Positions 34,254 through 45,239 of a stretch of DNA of 64,000 bases are shown piece by piece. The notes beneath the pieces were generated by a model that saw only the letters and a program-made list of their open reading frames with translations, was not told the origin of the DNA and searched no databases. A program made the translations under genes and the position numbers. The stretch is from Polyodon spathula (Eukaryota > Chordata > Actinopteri > Acipenseriformes > Polyodontidae), in assembly GCF_017654505.1 (NCBI RefSeq), contig NC_054571.1:3621041-3685040 (forward strand), written 5' to 3'. Position 1 is the first letter of the stretch, and every line of letters starts with the position of its first letter.

Positions 34254-34850
34254 CTTTCACACAGACGAGTTATGATCGCTCAGAACCGGCAGTGATGCTG
34301 TATTTTGATCTGTGTGAATTGCCTTTACCGTCACAGAGACGTCATATTTTAAGTGAAGCGTCTCAACTCCTGTGTGAAAGGCTGTGCTGGCACTGAAGCG
34401 CTATAGCGGGCGTGGATTAAAAGTCAACTCCCCAGGTGACTGTATAGCGGACGTGCATCCCCACTTAAATATTTTTATTTCAATTTTCCACATATGTATG
34501 ATTAATAGAGAGGACAAAGCGAGCACAGGGAAGTTTACCATTCTCCAGCACCATTCATTAAAAGATAAGGAATTGATATATATGTAACATTCCTTTTGTT
34601 TTTACCCGCGTTACTCTGCTTTACTTACTTGTTTTGTTTCCATTGCCGCTGTCATGAAAACGACCTGTTGACTGACAGGTTTGAAAGTTGTACCGCGTGA
34701 TCCCTTTGGCTGTGTGAAAGGGTTATGACTGTATTATAGCTCTATAGATTGCGCAGTCTCGTGCCGTGTGATTGGGTATTCTAAAGAATTTCTTTAAAGT
34801 CTCTGAGATGGCTCAGAATCTGCATTTGTGTGTGAAAGTGGTGTTAGACC
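34254..34850. mobile_element. Possible hAT-type non-autonomous element
   Basis: Begins CCTTTCACACAGACGAG with inverted counterparts TGTGTGAAAGG at 34371, 34708 and 34827 (the last as TGTGTGAAAGTGG). Several nested inverted ends suggest one or more MITEs. The open frame at 34384-34587 has no domain. Confidence 0.4.
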
Positions 34851-35292
34851 CTGTTCACACTTACAATTTAATTCATATGTGAACGAGCCAAAAAAGAAAA
34901 GGCAGCCCAGGGGCCAGTCCAGATTTAGGCCACCGTTTCGTTGCAGCCCAGGGCCTGCAATCCTGGACCAGGGCCAGCCTTTACATACGTATGAATGCAA
35001 AGCAGATTTAGGCCGCCTTTTCGAATCTCTTACCAATTTTATTTTCTATGACAACGCTGAAAAACACGTATTTTCTATGATGTCAGAGATTTTTTGGTTT
35101 TACAGTTGAGAAGGGGCAAAAAAACCACGCAAGGCTTTTTTGGTTTGTTTGAGAATAACCAAATCAATTCATGCACAATATATAAACATGAACACAGGCA
35201 GCTTTGCTTTGAATTTACGTAAACATGCCTGTCTAATGAAAGTGCTTATGGTATTCAAGTTCAGTTACCTCAGTATTCAGAGCTGTCCAAAG
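34851..35292. other. Unannotated sequence upstream of CGGBP1-like frame
   Basis: Contains a GTTCACACTTACAATTTAATTC / CATATGTGAAC inverted motif and two AGATTTAGGCC..CC blocks. Probably part of the same transposon as the frame that follows. Confidence 0.35.
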
Positions 35293-35430
35293 ATGCCGAA
35301 AACAATAACAATCACCCCTAAAGATCGGATCAGCAAGGACGAATTTCACATCGATGGTGATGTACTGTTTTGTACGTCATGCAGCAAGGCTGTACTTTAC
35401 ACTCATAGGCAGATATGTACTTCATTCTGA
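35293..35430 (+). pseudogene. CGGBP1-like / hAT transposase N-terminal zinc-finger fragment
   Basis: A 45-residue frame: MPKTITITPKDRISKDEFHI, then DGDVLFCTSCSKAV. The order (TP.DR...F...G..LFC..C...V) matches the N-terminal zinc-binding segment of CGGBP1 and of the hAT transposases from which that gene derives. The second half of the finger (H..S..H) is missing because the frame ends at CTSF. No downstream transposase was detected up to 35960. An upstream extension of the frame to 35140 is open but lacks any signature. Confidence 0.6.
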
Positions 35431-36384
35431 TCAACATTATTACTTTGCCTCACCTTGTAAAAAAAAAAGTCGCTAATAAGATATTGCGATTATTATTGTT
35501 AGTTATTCTACTGGCGATAGAGCAGTCGTTTATTATACATTGTGCATGTTGTTAAGCAAAGTCTATTTGATATGTGACAGCGTATTGCTGTGTTTAGATT
35601 AGGGCGCTTTCCTTAATGAAGTTGCCATAGCTACATGTGGACAGGGGTTTTATTCTAGCCATATCATGTTCGGTAATCTTCCAAGAGAAGGAGTAATGCT
35701 GATGCGCAGCCTTTACTTGCAATGGTTAAGGACTAGAGTATAATAAAGACAATTAATACAGCAACTAAACAATAGAATAGTTTACCAATCATGTTCGATC
35801 AGGAGGGAGCAGTAGCACTGTTACGTGATCAGTCGTGAGCTTGTCTTGTGAATGTCAGTCAATGTGTGCAACCCCACAGTCATTTGCAATCTGAGTGAAG
35901 TATCCATTACAAAAATAAATATTTATACCTGTCAACACTAGCAAGTTGCTGTTTCCTGTATTCTAAATGCCTCAATGTACTTGCGAGCATAATGTGATTG
36001 TGGGTAGGGAGCAAGCCCGGACCGTCAACCAGTTACACACCATAACAGGAAGTCAAAATATTCAATATGGGTGTTTTTTTTTTTTTAATATATACCATAA
36101 AATTGCTACTGTGCTGCATTGGAAAAAAAAACATATTAATAAGAAACATCTGTTACAAAAGGATTACTGTATAACCCGGTAGCTCTTCCATTCTGAGTGC
36201 AGGCTATCGTTCCATAAAAAAACACAAGCAGTGCGCCACATGTTAGGCCTGCTTTTCAGTCACAGGAGCCTTAAAAAGAGCAACGGGAACGGGGTTGCAG
36301 ACCTAAATACGGGGCGGCCCGGTAGAGTGAATGCGATCTGGTCATTCCCTGAATGCTGATCTGATTTTTCTTTTCTTTTCTCAG
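35431..36384. other. Unannotated lectin intron sequence
   Basis: No gene or clear repeat family; A/T-rich with a T run at 36075-36087. Ends in the pyrimidine-rich acceptor TTTTTCTTTTCTTTTCTCAG. Confidence 0.4.
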
Positions 36385-36496
36385 TCTAACCTCTTCATAT
36401 GGACTGATGGGACAAAATGGGATTATACCAACTGGGCACCAGGCCAGCCTGACAACTGGCATAACGACGAGGATTGTGTTCATTTCACCCAATGCC
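36385..36496 (+). CDS. C-type lectin, fourth coding exon (sugar-binding motif)
   Basis: Acceptor TTTTCTCAG, donor TGCC/GTGAGT; 112 bases, phase 0 to phase 1. Encodes SNLFIWTDGTKWDYTNWAPG, then QPDNWHNDEDCVHFTQC. WTDGT..DY.NW..GQPDN is a textbook C-type lectin segment. QPD is the calcium site-2 tripeptide that in known lectins favours galactose-type sugars (EPN favours mannose). The Glu of NDEDC supplies another calcium ligand. Binding specificity is inferred, not shown. Confidence 0.93.
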
Positions 36497-36896
36497 GTGA
36501 GTGTCTTTCTGAAGCCAGGCGCCCCCTGGTGTCTGTCCTTTATTGTCGCAGTTTAAAGTGACTTTCAAGATTCTAAAGTCCTGTTGGCTTCTAGAGGGCA
36601 TCCACAACTACTGAACACTCAATAGAGCTGAATTTCGAAATACCAAATATCTTTCTCAGCGTCTTCAGTGTAAAATCAATGACAAATGTTTCCACTAGTA
36701 ATCTCTCTCATTATTTTCAGTGTGAATTCAATGAGAAACAACTAGAAGTGTTTCTCAGTGTCTTCAAATTTTCCAGTATTGAATTTATATTAGCTTTTCT
36801 AAAAGCCTTCAGAGGGCAGATCAATAATTTTAGTGGGTCTGTGATGTTTAAATACGTTATTTTAAGTTGGCCACACTGACCTCTTGTGGAGTGGAG

Positions 36897-37196
36897 CAGG
36901 GATGGAAATAACACTCCCGTTGCACAGCGGTTTGATCCAATCCTGGTTTCACTAAGAGTTTAATAAGACACACCTAAGCTTGTTACCTATACACACTGTG
37001 GCTAACCAAGCTCCTAGTGAAACTGGCCTTAAAAAATATATTTTAAATATATTTAAGGAATCATATGATCCATATATTTCATACACCAAAACCTTTTTGT
37101 AGTATGAAAATATGAATCATATAATTCCTTAAATATTTTAAATATATTTTCTTTCTGTATGTGTGTGATGCAATAGGAGTCTTATTTCCATCCCTG
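36897..37196. mobile_element. Complete MITE with a second palindrome nested inside
   Basis: Ends are CAGGGATGGAAATAACACTC and the inverse GAGTCTTATTTCCATCCCTG. Inside, ATCCAATCCTGGTTTCACTA pairs loosely with CTAGTGAAACTGG. A second palindrome of about 125 bp (AAATATATTTAAGGAATCATA and its inverse TATAATTCCTTAAATATTTT) sits at about 37027-37151. Lies in the lectin intron before the last exon. Confidence 0.75.
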
Positions 37197-37199
37197 CCC

Positions 37200-37873
37200 A
37201 GTAGCATATAGAATATTGTAATATACCATATGTAGGGCTGTGTTTTTCTTAACTGTAATAAAATCGCTTATTTCATGGTCTAAAAATAGGTATTTCAAGA
37301 TAATTCACGATTAAATGTAATATTTATTAAAGCAGAAAATAACGTTGTTGCTTTTAAAATTGATCGTTTTCTCTTTAGTGTTATTATACAACAAATGTTC
37401 CTAAATATTTAAAAGCTTACCAGAAAACAATCAATGCAAAACTGCACAGTATTTCAGATTTTATGTCCATCTTTGAAAGACATTCTGTTTTCGCCATCAG
37501 TGAATTATCAAACAAAATAAAAACATAAATACATGTAAAAATAACAACAGACATGTGAAACGTCCCCTTGTACTGGACACAGCAAATCTTTAGCAGAAAT
37601 ATTGCAGATCTTTGCTGCAGCTGGTGTCTATTTTGTTGAAGATGGTTTAAAGTAATGGTGCAGCTCTGTGCAGTGTGTGCTCAGTCATTAACTGGAGCAA
37701 ACTAAACCAGCTGCCAGGTTCTTGAATGCAGTCTAACAGGCAGTGTGTAAGGCAAGCATGTTCTGCATTTATTTTGAAGTGATAACATTTTATTATATGT
37801 AGACTATATTTTAGGAAATGGGAATTTTTCACAGGGAACAACATATTACATGCTTTGACTCGTTCCCCTGCAG
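37200..37873. other. Unannotated lectin intron sequence
   Basis: No gene or repeat family recognised. Confidence 0.4.
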
Positions 37874-37941
37874 ATCCCTCGCTTTGGAACGACCTGAGCT
37901 GCTCTACTCCGCAGGGTTTTGTCTGCAAATTTCACCACTGA
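37874..37941 (+). CDS. C-type lectin, last coding exon
   Basis: Acceptor CCCCTGCAG. Completes a His codon, then reads PSLWNDLSCSTPQGFVCKFH and His before TGA. WND plus the two cysteines of DLSC and FVCK close the domain; the Asn and Asp of WND are calcium/sugar ligands. The CDS totals 504 bases. In secreted fish lectins of this type the protein ends here, as it does in this gene. Confidence 0.93.
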
Positions 37942-38005
37942 GTCTGAAGACAAGAGGGGAGACAGCACTTTTACTGCTTTTACAGCTTTCTGCTTGATGG
38001 AACTA

Positions 38006-38011
38006 AATAAA
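38006..38011 (+). terminator. Poly(A) signal of the lectin gene
   Basis: AATAAA 65 bases after the stop codon, overlapping further AATAAAT copies. Cleavage is expected shortly after, giving a 3-prime UTR of about 80-100 bases. Confidence 0.7.
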
Positions 38012-38029
38012 TAAATAGTCCTGCAGTGG

Positions 38030-38630
38030 TACAGTAGGAGGTGTAAGAATACACCACGTTATCCATGAGTCACAACACTTTCTTTACATCATACAGTAGT
38101 CGGCACATTTATTAGGTAAGACTCTGCGAAACCAGCCCTAATGCTAACCAGAATGTGTGAAACCAGCCCTAAATTACAATGTTTCATTCATAGCTTCAAG
38201 ACACTCGAAACCACCAGTAGCTGAAATATTCGTCTGCTTGACTTAAAGGTTTTGCCCTGCATTGTAAAATCAGTTTCAAAGATCACTAGGCTATTAACAA
38301 TGACAGGGTGACTGCAGTCCAAGTCATCAGCCTTAAAGGGCTGCGTTGTCGTATTATTGAACAGAACAGAACTGAACAAACCCTTAAACCCTGTTCAGTA
38401 TTATATTTCATTAATGAATCTGTTTTCATTTACTTGATTTCATTTATTATATATATTTTTTCTTTTACAAAAATAAGAGATTAATGCATGGGGTCGTGTG
38501 TGATATGAGAATGCCAACCTGGGGGGGGCAGGATGCTACATAATCCCAGAGGACGAAGGCCGCGGGGGCATTCAATTCTCATTTATCTCACACTAGCCCA
38601 TGCACTGTTTTTTATATAATCTCTGGTGAG
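38030..38630. other. Intergenic sequence with a palindromic element
   Basis: At about 38483-38610 GCATGGGGTCGTGTGTGATATGAGA pairs with TCTCATTTATCTCACACTAGCCCATGC, a hairpin-type MITE of about 125 bp around a G-run and GC-rich loop. MITE-like GTGAAACCAGCCCTAA pieces lie near 38130-38175. No gene. Confidence 0.5.
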
Positions 38631-38632
<2 letters not shown>

Positions 38633-38697
<65 letters not shown>

Positions 38698-38707
38698 TAT
38701 ATATATG
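38633..38707. repeat. (AT)n microsatellite
   Basis: Pure AT dinucleotide tract with one GATATATATATG end. Confidence 0.97.
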
Positions 38708-39302
38708 GAAATCATCATCAATCAGATCATCATCTTTATAATGCAGTATCTACATTTTCGTACGTTTGATAATGTTTTTTGTCTTAGCATCCTGTTATTC
38801 TGTTTGGTTCAGAAAAGCTATATAACAACATTTAAAAAAAAAGCAATCCAGCATATTAAAAAATACTGTATTAGTTAAAAAATGTTCATGTTCTTTTTGT
38901 ATCCAGTGAATGATGTCAGATGCAGGGTTTCCTTTCCTTTCTTTGGAAGGCGCTCGTGTCAGACCTGTGCACTGTAGCTAACAGGAGAGCAGGGCAGCTG
39001 GAGAGCGCGGTATTGTTTGGTGAGCTACAATCTCTGAGGCTTTGGTATCGTTTTTACCCCCCCCCATGTCAAGTATTGTGTGTGTGTGTGAGGTTCTACA
39101 CTGTATCGCAGTCAGGACTTGCAAAGCCTATAATGCAATAAAGCTTTTTAAAGCATCTCAAATCATTGTGTGACTGATTTCATCAACCAGAATTTCTCAA
39201 AAGAAAGAACTGTGTTTGTATACCTTGACTGGCAAAAGCGGTAAAATCAAAAGGTGATTCCCCCCCTTATTACAATACATGGTGCTAACTAAATAACTCT
39301 AG
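38708..39302. other. Unannotated sequence
   Basis: Contains CA/GT and C runs (39058-39090) and no recognised gene. Confidence 0.4.
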
Positions 39303-39620
39303 TGCAGAGATGGTAAGAAGACTCCTGTTGCCCAGCAGTTTCACCCGTTCCAGGTTTTACCAGGAGCTTGATCAACCTCAGTGTGTGCAGGTAGCAAGCT
39401 CAGGTGTGTCGTATTAAACTCACAGTGAAATCAAGAACGAATCGAACTGCATCATTGTGACTGTAGTTTAATATCTAGACTGGACTGTACTGGAATTACA
39501 TCGTAACTGCAGTTAGACTGGACTGTGCTAGAATTACATTGCAGGGATGGCAATAAGACTCCTGTTGCACAACAGTTTCATTCCAGGTTTCACTACAAGC
39601 TTGATTCAACAGGAAAAGCC
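39303..39620. mobile_element. Two MITE copies flanking degraded 33-bp repeat units
   Basis: GAGATGGTAAGAAGACTCC (39305) and CAGGGATGGCAATAAGACTC (39541) are two copies of the CAGGGATGG MITE. Between them, at about 39455-39540, are two degraded units of the 33-bp minisatellite (GTAACTGCAGTTAGACTGG). Confidence 0.65.
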
Positions 39621-40100
39621 AACAGGTAACCCCAACCTGACCCTTCACTTCCCCTCACTGAGAAAAATACCTAAGCTTTACACTTCCAAGTCCCCCCATT
39701 GCTTCTCCCCAGGACAGGCCTTGCCTACCTGCAGCAGCTCCAATAAACCCTTCAGAAAACTCTCTCATGTAAATATCTGAAGCCCTGCACCTGTAAATAA
39801 TGTTTGTTTCATTCTGATTGTGTATTATTTTGAATTAGAGTTTTGCAGGGATGCGGTTAGCATGTGCAGAATGTGTCCTACTCTTAACTGATTAGTCGTT
39901 GATAATTATGCCCAGTCCCACGGTATAAAAGAGGAGCTCGGAGACAGCTCTCTGGTTAGTTTAGGGCAGGGTGTCTTCTGGTTTTCATTCCAAGCTGAGC
40001 ACTCAGTTACTTAATTGAACCCTTAATTGAACTAATAGTTTGCTTAATGACACCTTTTTAATTGTTTTCAGCTGTGCTGCTGTTGATGGAGCTCATATCT
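39621..40100. other. Repeat-like sequence with TATA-like motif
   Basis: A GGTATAAAAGAGG motif lies at 39925 and is followed by a GGGCAGGGTGTCTTCTGG segment that looks like a dispersed repeat. No open frame or splice donor follows, so a promoter is not claimed. Confidence 0.35.
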
Positions 40101-40325
40101 CCAGTACAGTACAGTTAATGCTGTAGCTTGCAGTGCTGCCTATCTCCACCACAGGGAGACAAAGAGACAGGGAGCGATTTTCACTGTGCTGAAGTTAATG
40201 GATCTCAGACCTCCAGTACAGCACAGTACAGTACAGTTAATGCTGTAGCTTGCAGTACTGCCTATCTCCAGCAGAGAGAGACAAAGACACAGGGAGCTAT
40301 TTTCACTGTGCTGCGGCCTACTGTT
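40100..40325. repeat. Tandem duplication, about 120-bp unit
   Basis: The TGCTGTAGCTTGCAGT..CTGCCTATCTCCA..GGGAGCTATTTTCACTGTGCTG unit occurs twice in a row; pieces of it recur at 41925-42010 and share the CCAGTACAGCAC motif with the 58-bp minisatellite. Confidence 0.75.
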
Positions 40326-40334
40326 GAAATCAAC

Positions 40335-41910
40335 TACTGCCACATGCCCCTTGGACCCCTGGCCGACTAATCTTGTCCGTCTCTGTGCTTCTGATCTTGC
40401 TCCTTCCATTATGCACACTCTCAACCTGTCCCTGGACTCAGAATCGGTTCCTGCTGCCCTCAAACTTGCCCAAGTAACACCGGTACTCAAAAAACCCTCC
40501 CTTGGCCCGGCTGTTTGATCTGATTTCCATCTCATCTCCAATCTCCCTTTTCTCTCCAAAACTCTTTAAAGGGTTGTAGCCAATCAGCTGATGAAACACC
40601 TCATGGATAACAATATGCTTGAATCTCTACAGTCTGGCTTCCGGCCGCATCACAGTACTGACACTGCTCTGCTCCGGATGTCATCTTACCTGTCTGGACA
40701 CATGCAGTCTGTTTTCTATGCTGGATGCAGTGGTGTTGCAAACCCAGTAACTTGTGGTGCCCCTCAAGGGTCTGTTCTTGGACCTCTTCAACATCTACAT
40801 GCTTCCCTTGGGTCACCTCATCCACCAACACAGCCTCATGTTTCACTCCCATGCAGATGAAATCCAGCTCTACTTAAAACTCGACCCTGGAAGCCCCTCT
40901 GCCATGGTCTGGCGCTTGACTTGCATTCAAGACATCGAGGCCTGGATGTCTGCCAATTTTCTTCAGCTCAACTCTAACAAATCTGAACTCCTTCTAGTAG
41001 GATCTAAAACTCAACTTAAGAATCAAAATATAGCTGCGCTGAACCTCAGAAACTGTCTGCTGCTGCATTCCCCCCACAGTATGAAGCCTTGGTGTACTTC
41101 TGGAACGCAACCTCTCCTTTGATGCCCACATCTCCTCTGTTGTCAAATCTTCCTTCTGCCGCGTAACATCTCCGAAGTCCATCCCTACCTTTCCCTCCCG
41201 GATGCGGAGATACTCTGTCATGCATTTGTACAGCACTCGAGTTCTGACTAGCTGCTCCCCCCCCCCCCCCGTCTTGCAGCACTGGCTACCTGTAGGGTTC
41301 AGGATTATTAAAAAAAATTCTCCTGCTCACCCAGTGCCCTTCATCACACAGGTCTGAGTACCTCCTCAACCTGCTGTCAGTCCCTGCCTGCAAGCTGAGG
41401 TCCTCTACTCTGGACTGCTTGTTATCCCCAAGCAAAAGTGCACCACACTTGGAGTTCTCTATACTAGACTGTATCGAATTAGCTGCTCTCAGATCCCCAG
41501 TACTCCGACTGAACTCTCTCCCAGCTAGACTGTATTGAATTAGCTGCTCTCAGATCTCAAGACCCACTGAGTTCTCTCTTGCTTTCCATGCTCTTTAATT
41601 AGCTGACATCTCAGATGTGTCAGTGCTACTTCTGATTTTTCACTGTATCTTATTCCTGATTCTATAGTGTATAAACGCATCCGCAATGTTTAGAATTGTC
41701 ACATCCTGGCCTTGTATTTTGCATTGAGTTTTCACTATACTAGACTGTATTGAATTAGCTGCTCTCAGATCCCCAGTACAGCACAGTTGTATTGTTTTTC
41801 ACTGTATTTTATGTATTTTGCATTGTTTTTCACTGTATCTTGTAAAGCACTTTGTGCTGGTGGATCCACTAGTAAAGGTGTTGAGTAAAATAAAGATTGA
41901 TTGATTGAAT
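40335..41910 (+). pseudogene. L2-like LINE reverse-transcriptase relic
   Basis: Frames in order: LKLAQVTPVLKKPSLGPAV (40440-40515), ANQLMKHL..NMLESLQSGFRPHHSTDTALL (40580-40670), CGAPQGSVLGPL (40755-40790), then after a frame shift LFNIYMLPLGHLIHQH..FHSHADEIQLYLKL, and LQLNSNKSELLLVGSK. These are successive reverse-transcriptase blocks of the L2/CR1 group. The catalytic YADD box has become HADE, a segment of about 100 codons before GAPQGS is deleted, and there are several frame shifts, so it is inactive. The 3-prime end TTGTAAAGCACTTTGTGCTGG then ATTGATTGATTG is the typical L2 tail. Confidence 0.85.
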
Positions 41911-42650
41911 AACTGCAGACAGTCTAAATAGCTCCCTGTCTTTGTGTATCCCCTTTGTGGAGATAGGCAGTACTGCAAGCTATAGCATTAACTCTACTGT
42001 CACTGTGCTGGGGACTGAGATGCATTTACTGTGTTCTATTAGCTGGCTCTCAGATCCCCAGTACAGCACTGAGTTCTCTATACTAGACTGTATTGAATTA
42101 GCTGCTCTCAGATCCCCAGTACAGCACTGAGTTCTCTATACTAGACTGTATTGAATTAGCTGGCTCTCTGATCCCCAGTACAGCACTGAGTTCTCTATAC
42201 TAGACTGTATTGAATTAGCTGCTCTCAGATCCCCAGTACAGCACTGAGTTCTCTACACTAGACTGTATTGAATTAGCTGCTCTCAGATCCCCAGTACAGC
42301 ACTGAGTTCTCTATACTAGACTGTATTGAATTAGCTGCTCTCAGATCCCCAGTACAGCACTGAGTTCTCTACACTAGACTGTATTGAATTAGCTGCTCTC
42401 AGATCCCCAGTACAGCACTGAGTTCTCTATACTAGACTGTATTGAATTAGCTGCTCTCAGATCCCCAGTACAGCACTGAGTTCTCTACTATTGAATTAGC
42501 TGCTCTCAGATCCCCAGTACAGCACTGAGTTCTCTATACTAGACTGTATTGAATTAGCTGCTCTCAGATCCCCAGTACAGCACTGAGTTCTCTACACTAG
42601 ACTGTATTGAATTAGCTGCTCTCAGATCCCCAGTACAGCACTGTTTCTCT
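41455..42650. repeat. 58-bp minisatellite, about 10 clean copies plus scattered ones
   Basis: The unit joins GAGTTCTCTATACTAGACTG, TATTGAATTAGCTGCTCTC and AGATCCCCAGTACAGCACT. It is regular at 42061-42650; one unit is shortened near 42485. Older, diverged units lie at 41455-41610 and 41740-41790, inside and around the end of the LINE. TATACTA and TACACTA variants alternate between neighbouring units, pointing to a two-unit (116-bp) step in at least part of the array. Confidence 0.93.
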
Positions 42651-42659
42651 AAACTGGAC

Positions 42660-43680
42660 TAGGCTGCAGGACTATTTATATCCACTTGGGGGAGACAAAG
42701 ACACATGAAAGGTCCTCTCAGCAAGTATATTGCGAGCAACCGACAGCAAACTTGATCCAAAGCAGCAGATGACTTATGCGCTGGATCCTCCATAGACACT
42801 GCGGTTGATTTAGCCTTGAATTATGGCTGCGCTGTGGCAGACATATTTAAGTTTGGAACAAAGGTCCTGTTTAAAGTCGATTTTACAACCAGCTCGAAGG
42901 GGGGGGGGGGGGGGGGGGGAGGGGGGTTATATGCACTGTATATTAAGACAATTCTATATGCACCTGTATCTCAAAAAGTATATAAAATTAAGCAACCACG
43001 CTCGGCACACACATAGCTGGGGTGTAGATGTGCAACGGGGTATTAATATATTTTGGGGGTCCTAGTTTTACAGAAATTGAACCCCAAAAGATAACGGTTT
43101 GATGTCACTGCTGCCTGACGTCGTTGCTAAGCGGAGTGACTTGCGACCGTTCCATTGCACTGAATAGGGAGACATGGACTATATAGATCAGCACATGTGG
43201 GTCACATCTGTGTTTCTGTCTGGATTAAAACTGGTAATCAGTGCTAATGTTTTTTGTGTTTGTGCCTTCAACACTTGGGGAACTAATAATAATTTTTCAA
43301 TTCAGGATATACGGTTTTCATTTCCCTTTATCTCACTTTTGTTGTCATGGTACGGTCGGGAGTTCAAGGATACCGTAACATTACACAAACAAATCTGTTT
43401 CTGTCGGTATTAAAACTGTGAACTTCTCTGTGCTTTTAAATAATAAAACGTTACAAATAAAAGTGATCCTGTGTATAGTGTTACTTATTATATAATAAAG
43501 ACAGGTGCCGTCACGGATAAAAACGTGGGGGGAACCACTACACTAATGCTGGACCAATAGACCTGTGCATAAAAAAACCCTTAATTTTGCATGCTGCAAA
43601 GACAAGGGCAGCTCTTCCTGCAGGTAACAGTCTATAAAGAGGTCAGTGTAAAGCACCTGGCTTCATCCTGAGCTTCTACT
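42660..43680. other. Unannotated sequence with G run
   Basis: A run of about 20 G at 42899-42920 produces poly-Gly frames that are not genes. The rest, including two short plus frames, shows no domain. Confidence 0.4.
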
Positions 43681-43684
43681 ACTA

Positions 43685-43985
43685 CAGCTGAGGTACGACA
43701 TACAGGAGGGTAAAATCACAAATCGTTAAGTTTACCGGCCATAAACCTGGTTCCCTGAAAGAGAAGATGGCCACCAAAACATCGTTATGGGATATACGCC
43801 TATTATAGGTAGGTGTCACTGAGCTCATTCTATCAAAGCATATGCCAGAGGAGCACAGGCTCAAGGAGCTGCGGCGTGTTGTGCAGGAACAAAGCGACAC
43901 ATTCCCCATGCCAGGCGGGTGACCAAGCACGCCAATAGGTGGGCTAAAATAAACCTGCTGATTCAACTCAACAGCGGAACCCTGC
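43685..43985. mobile_element. Likely DIRS-type terminal region
   Basis: AGTTTACCGGCCATAAACC, TGGTTCCCTGAAAGAGAAG, GATGGCCACC and CGTTATGGGATATACGCC occur in the order found at the ends of fish DIRS-type retroelements. It lies upstream of the tyrosine recombinase relic at 46030-46970, in keeping with a decayed element spanning about 43.7-47.4 kb. Confidence 0.5.
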
Positions 43986-44569
43986 AGAGCTGGGTCCTGT
44001 GATGGAAGTTTACACTTTAAACTTCTACAAGACAGAGACTCAGTAGAACAAACAAGATTGAGTAAACAAGTTTAATAGTTTGCAAACCCGAGAGCACACT
44101 AAACACACGCAGGTGTTTAGGAATACCGAGCTATGCCCTGACTACGCAGAGCCAGTAAGCCTAATATATACCTTGTATTAAAATGAGGTCAATCATATGC
44201 AACAATAACAACCTGTTTAAATTGCAAGCATCTTATTCTGCTAAACCTGTGACATTTCTGTGAAGCGTCACGGATGCGGCTTGCGGTTGCTAACGCTTCT
44301 AGCTCGTAGTCAGTATCTTTCCATCTCTTATATGAGTCACCTGCCCTTCAGCAAAGAAAAAGAAGTAGCATGTTAGAAAAAAACAACTACTGTGTCAGCA
44401 TAATCAAATACAACTACTATATAAGCATAATCAAATGCAACTACTATGTAAGCATAATTAAATACAACTACTATATAAGCATATATGTAATTTTCCCACC
44501 ACAGTCCCAGTAGAGGAATCAGGCTGCTACTACTTTTTCTTTTCAAACTGCAAGGCAGTATAGAAAAAC

Positions 44570-44602
<33 letters not shown>

Positions 44603-45100
44603 ATAGCAATAGTGAGGGTGAAATAACAGTCACCACGGTAGCGCACCGAGTAGGAGGGCTTGAACAAGCTGGCGGATTCAACTCAACCAGAACACTGCAG
44701 AGCTGGGACCCAGTAGAGGAGTCACGTATACACAACAAATGTGAATGTACAATAACAGGTCATCACGGCAGCGAGGGTGACTGTTCCCTTTTGTTTTATA
44801 CACAGCACGCCGAGTAGGCGGTTGAAAAGGCTGCCGGATTCAACTCAACAGCGGGGCACAGCAGAGCTGGGACCCGGTAGAGGAGTCACGCCGCTACTTT
44901 TTCTCTTCAAATTGCAAGGCAGTAAAGACAACACATGTATACACACCCAATTCAAAACGTCGAGCGGAGTAGGTAGCTGAGGCAGTCCAGCAGAGTCAAC
45001 TCTACAGCGGAGCACGGCAGAGCCGGGGGTCCGATGGAGGATCACGTGTCTCTTTCCTTTAAACTGCAATAGCAGAAGAAACATCAAACAGCGAGCGCTG
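43986..45100. repeat. Degenerate tandem repeats inside the DIRS-like element
   Basis: A unit of about 160-175 bp with GGATTCAACTCAACAG..GCAGAGCTGGGACCC..GAGGAGTCACG recurs at about 43960, 44670, 44840 and 44990. A separate 27-bp repeat (ATAAGCATAATCAAATACAA type) occurs four times at about 44385-44490; 27 being a multiple of three gives a minus-strand YAYIVVVF frame. A CA microsatellite lies at 44576-44602. Confidence 0.7.
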
Positions 45101-45239
45101 TGAGGTTTAAGCAGACTGCAATCGCAAAGCGATGCAGGCTGTTACACAGAAAAAGAGTAACACAGCAGAGTGGCTGGACAGGGGTGTCTACCCTGGACTA
45201 TGTGCAGTCACACGACTGGGGCAGCGTGTAGCCTACAGC

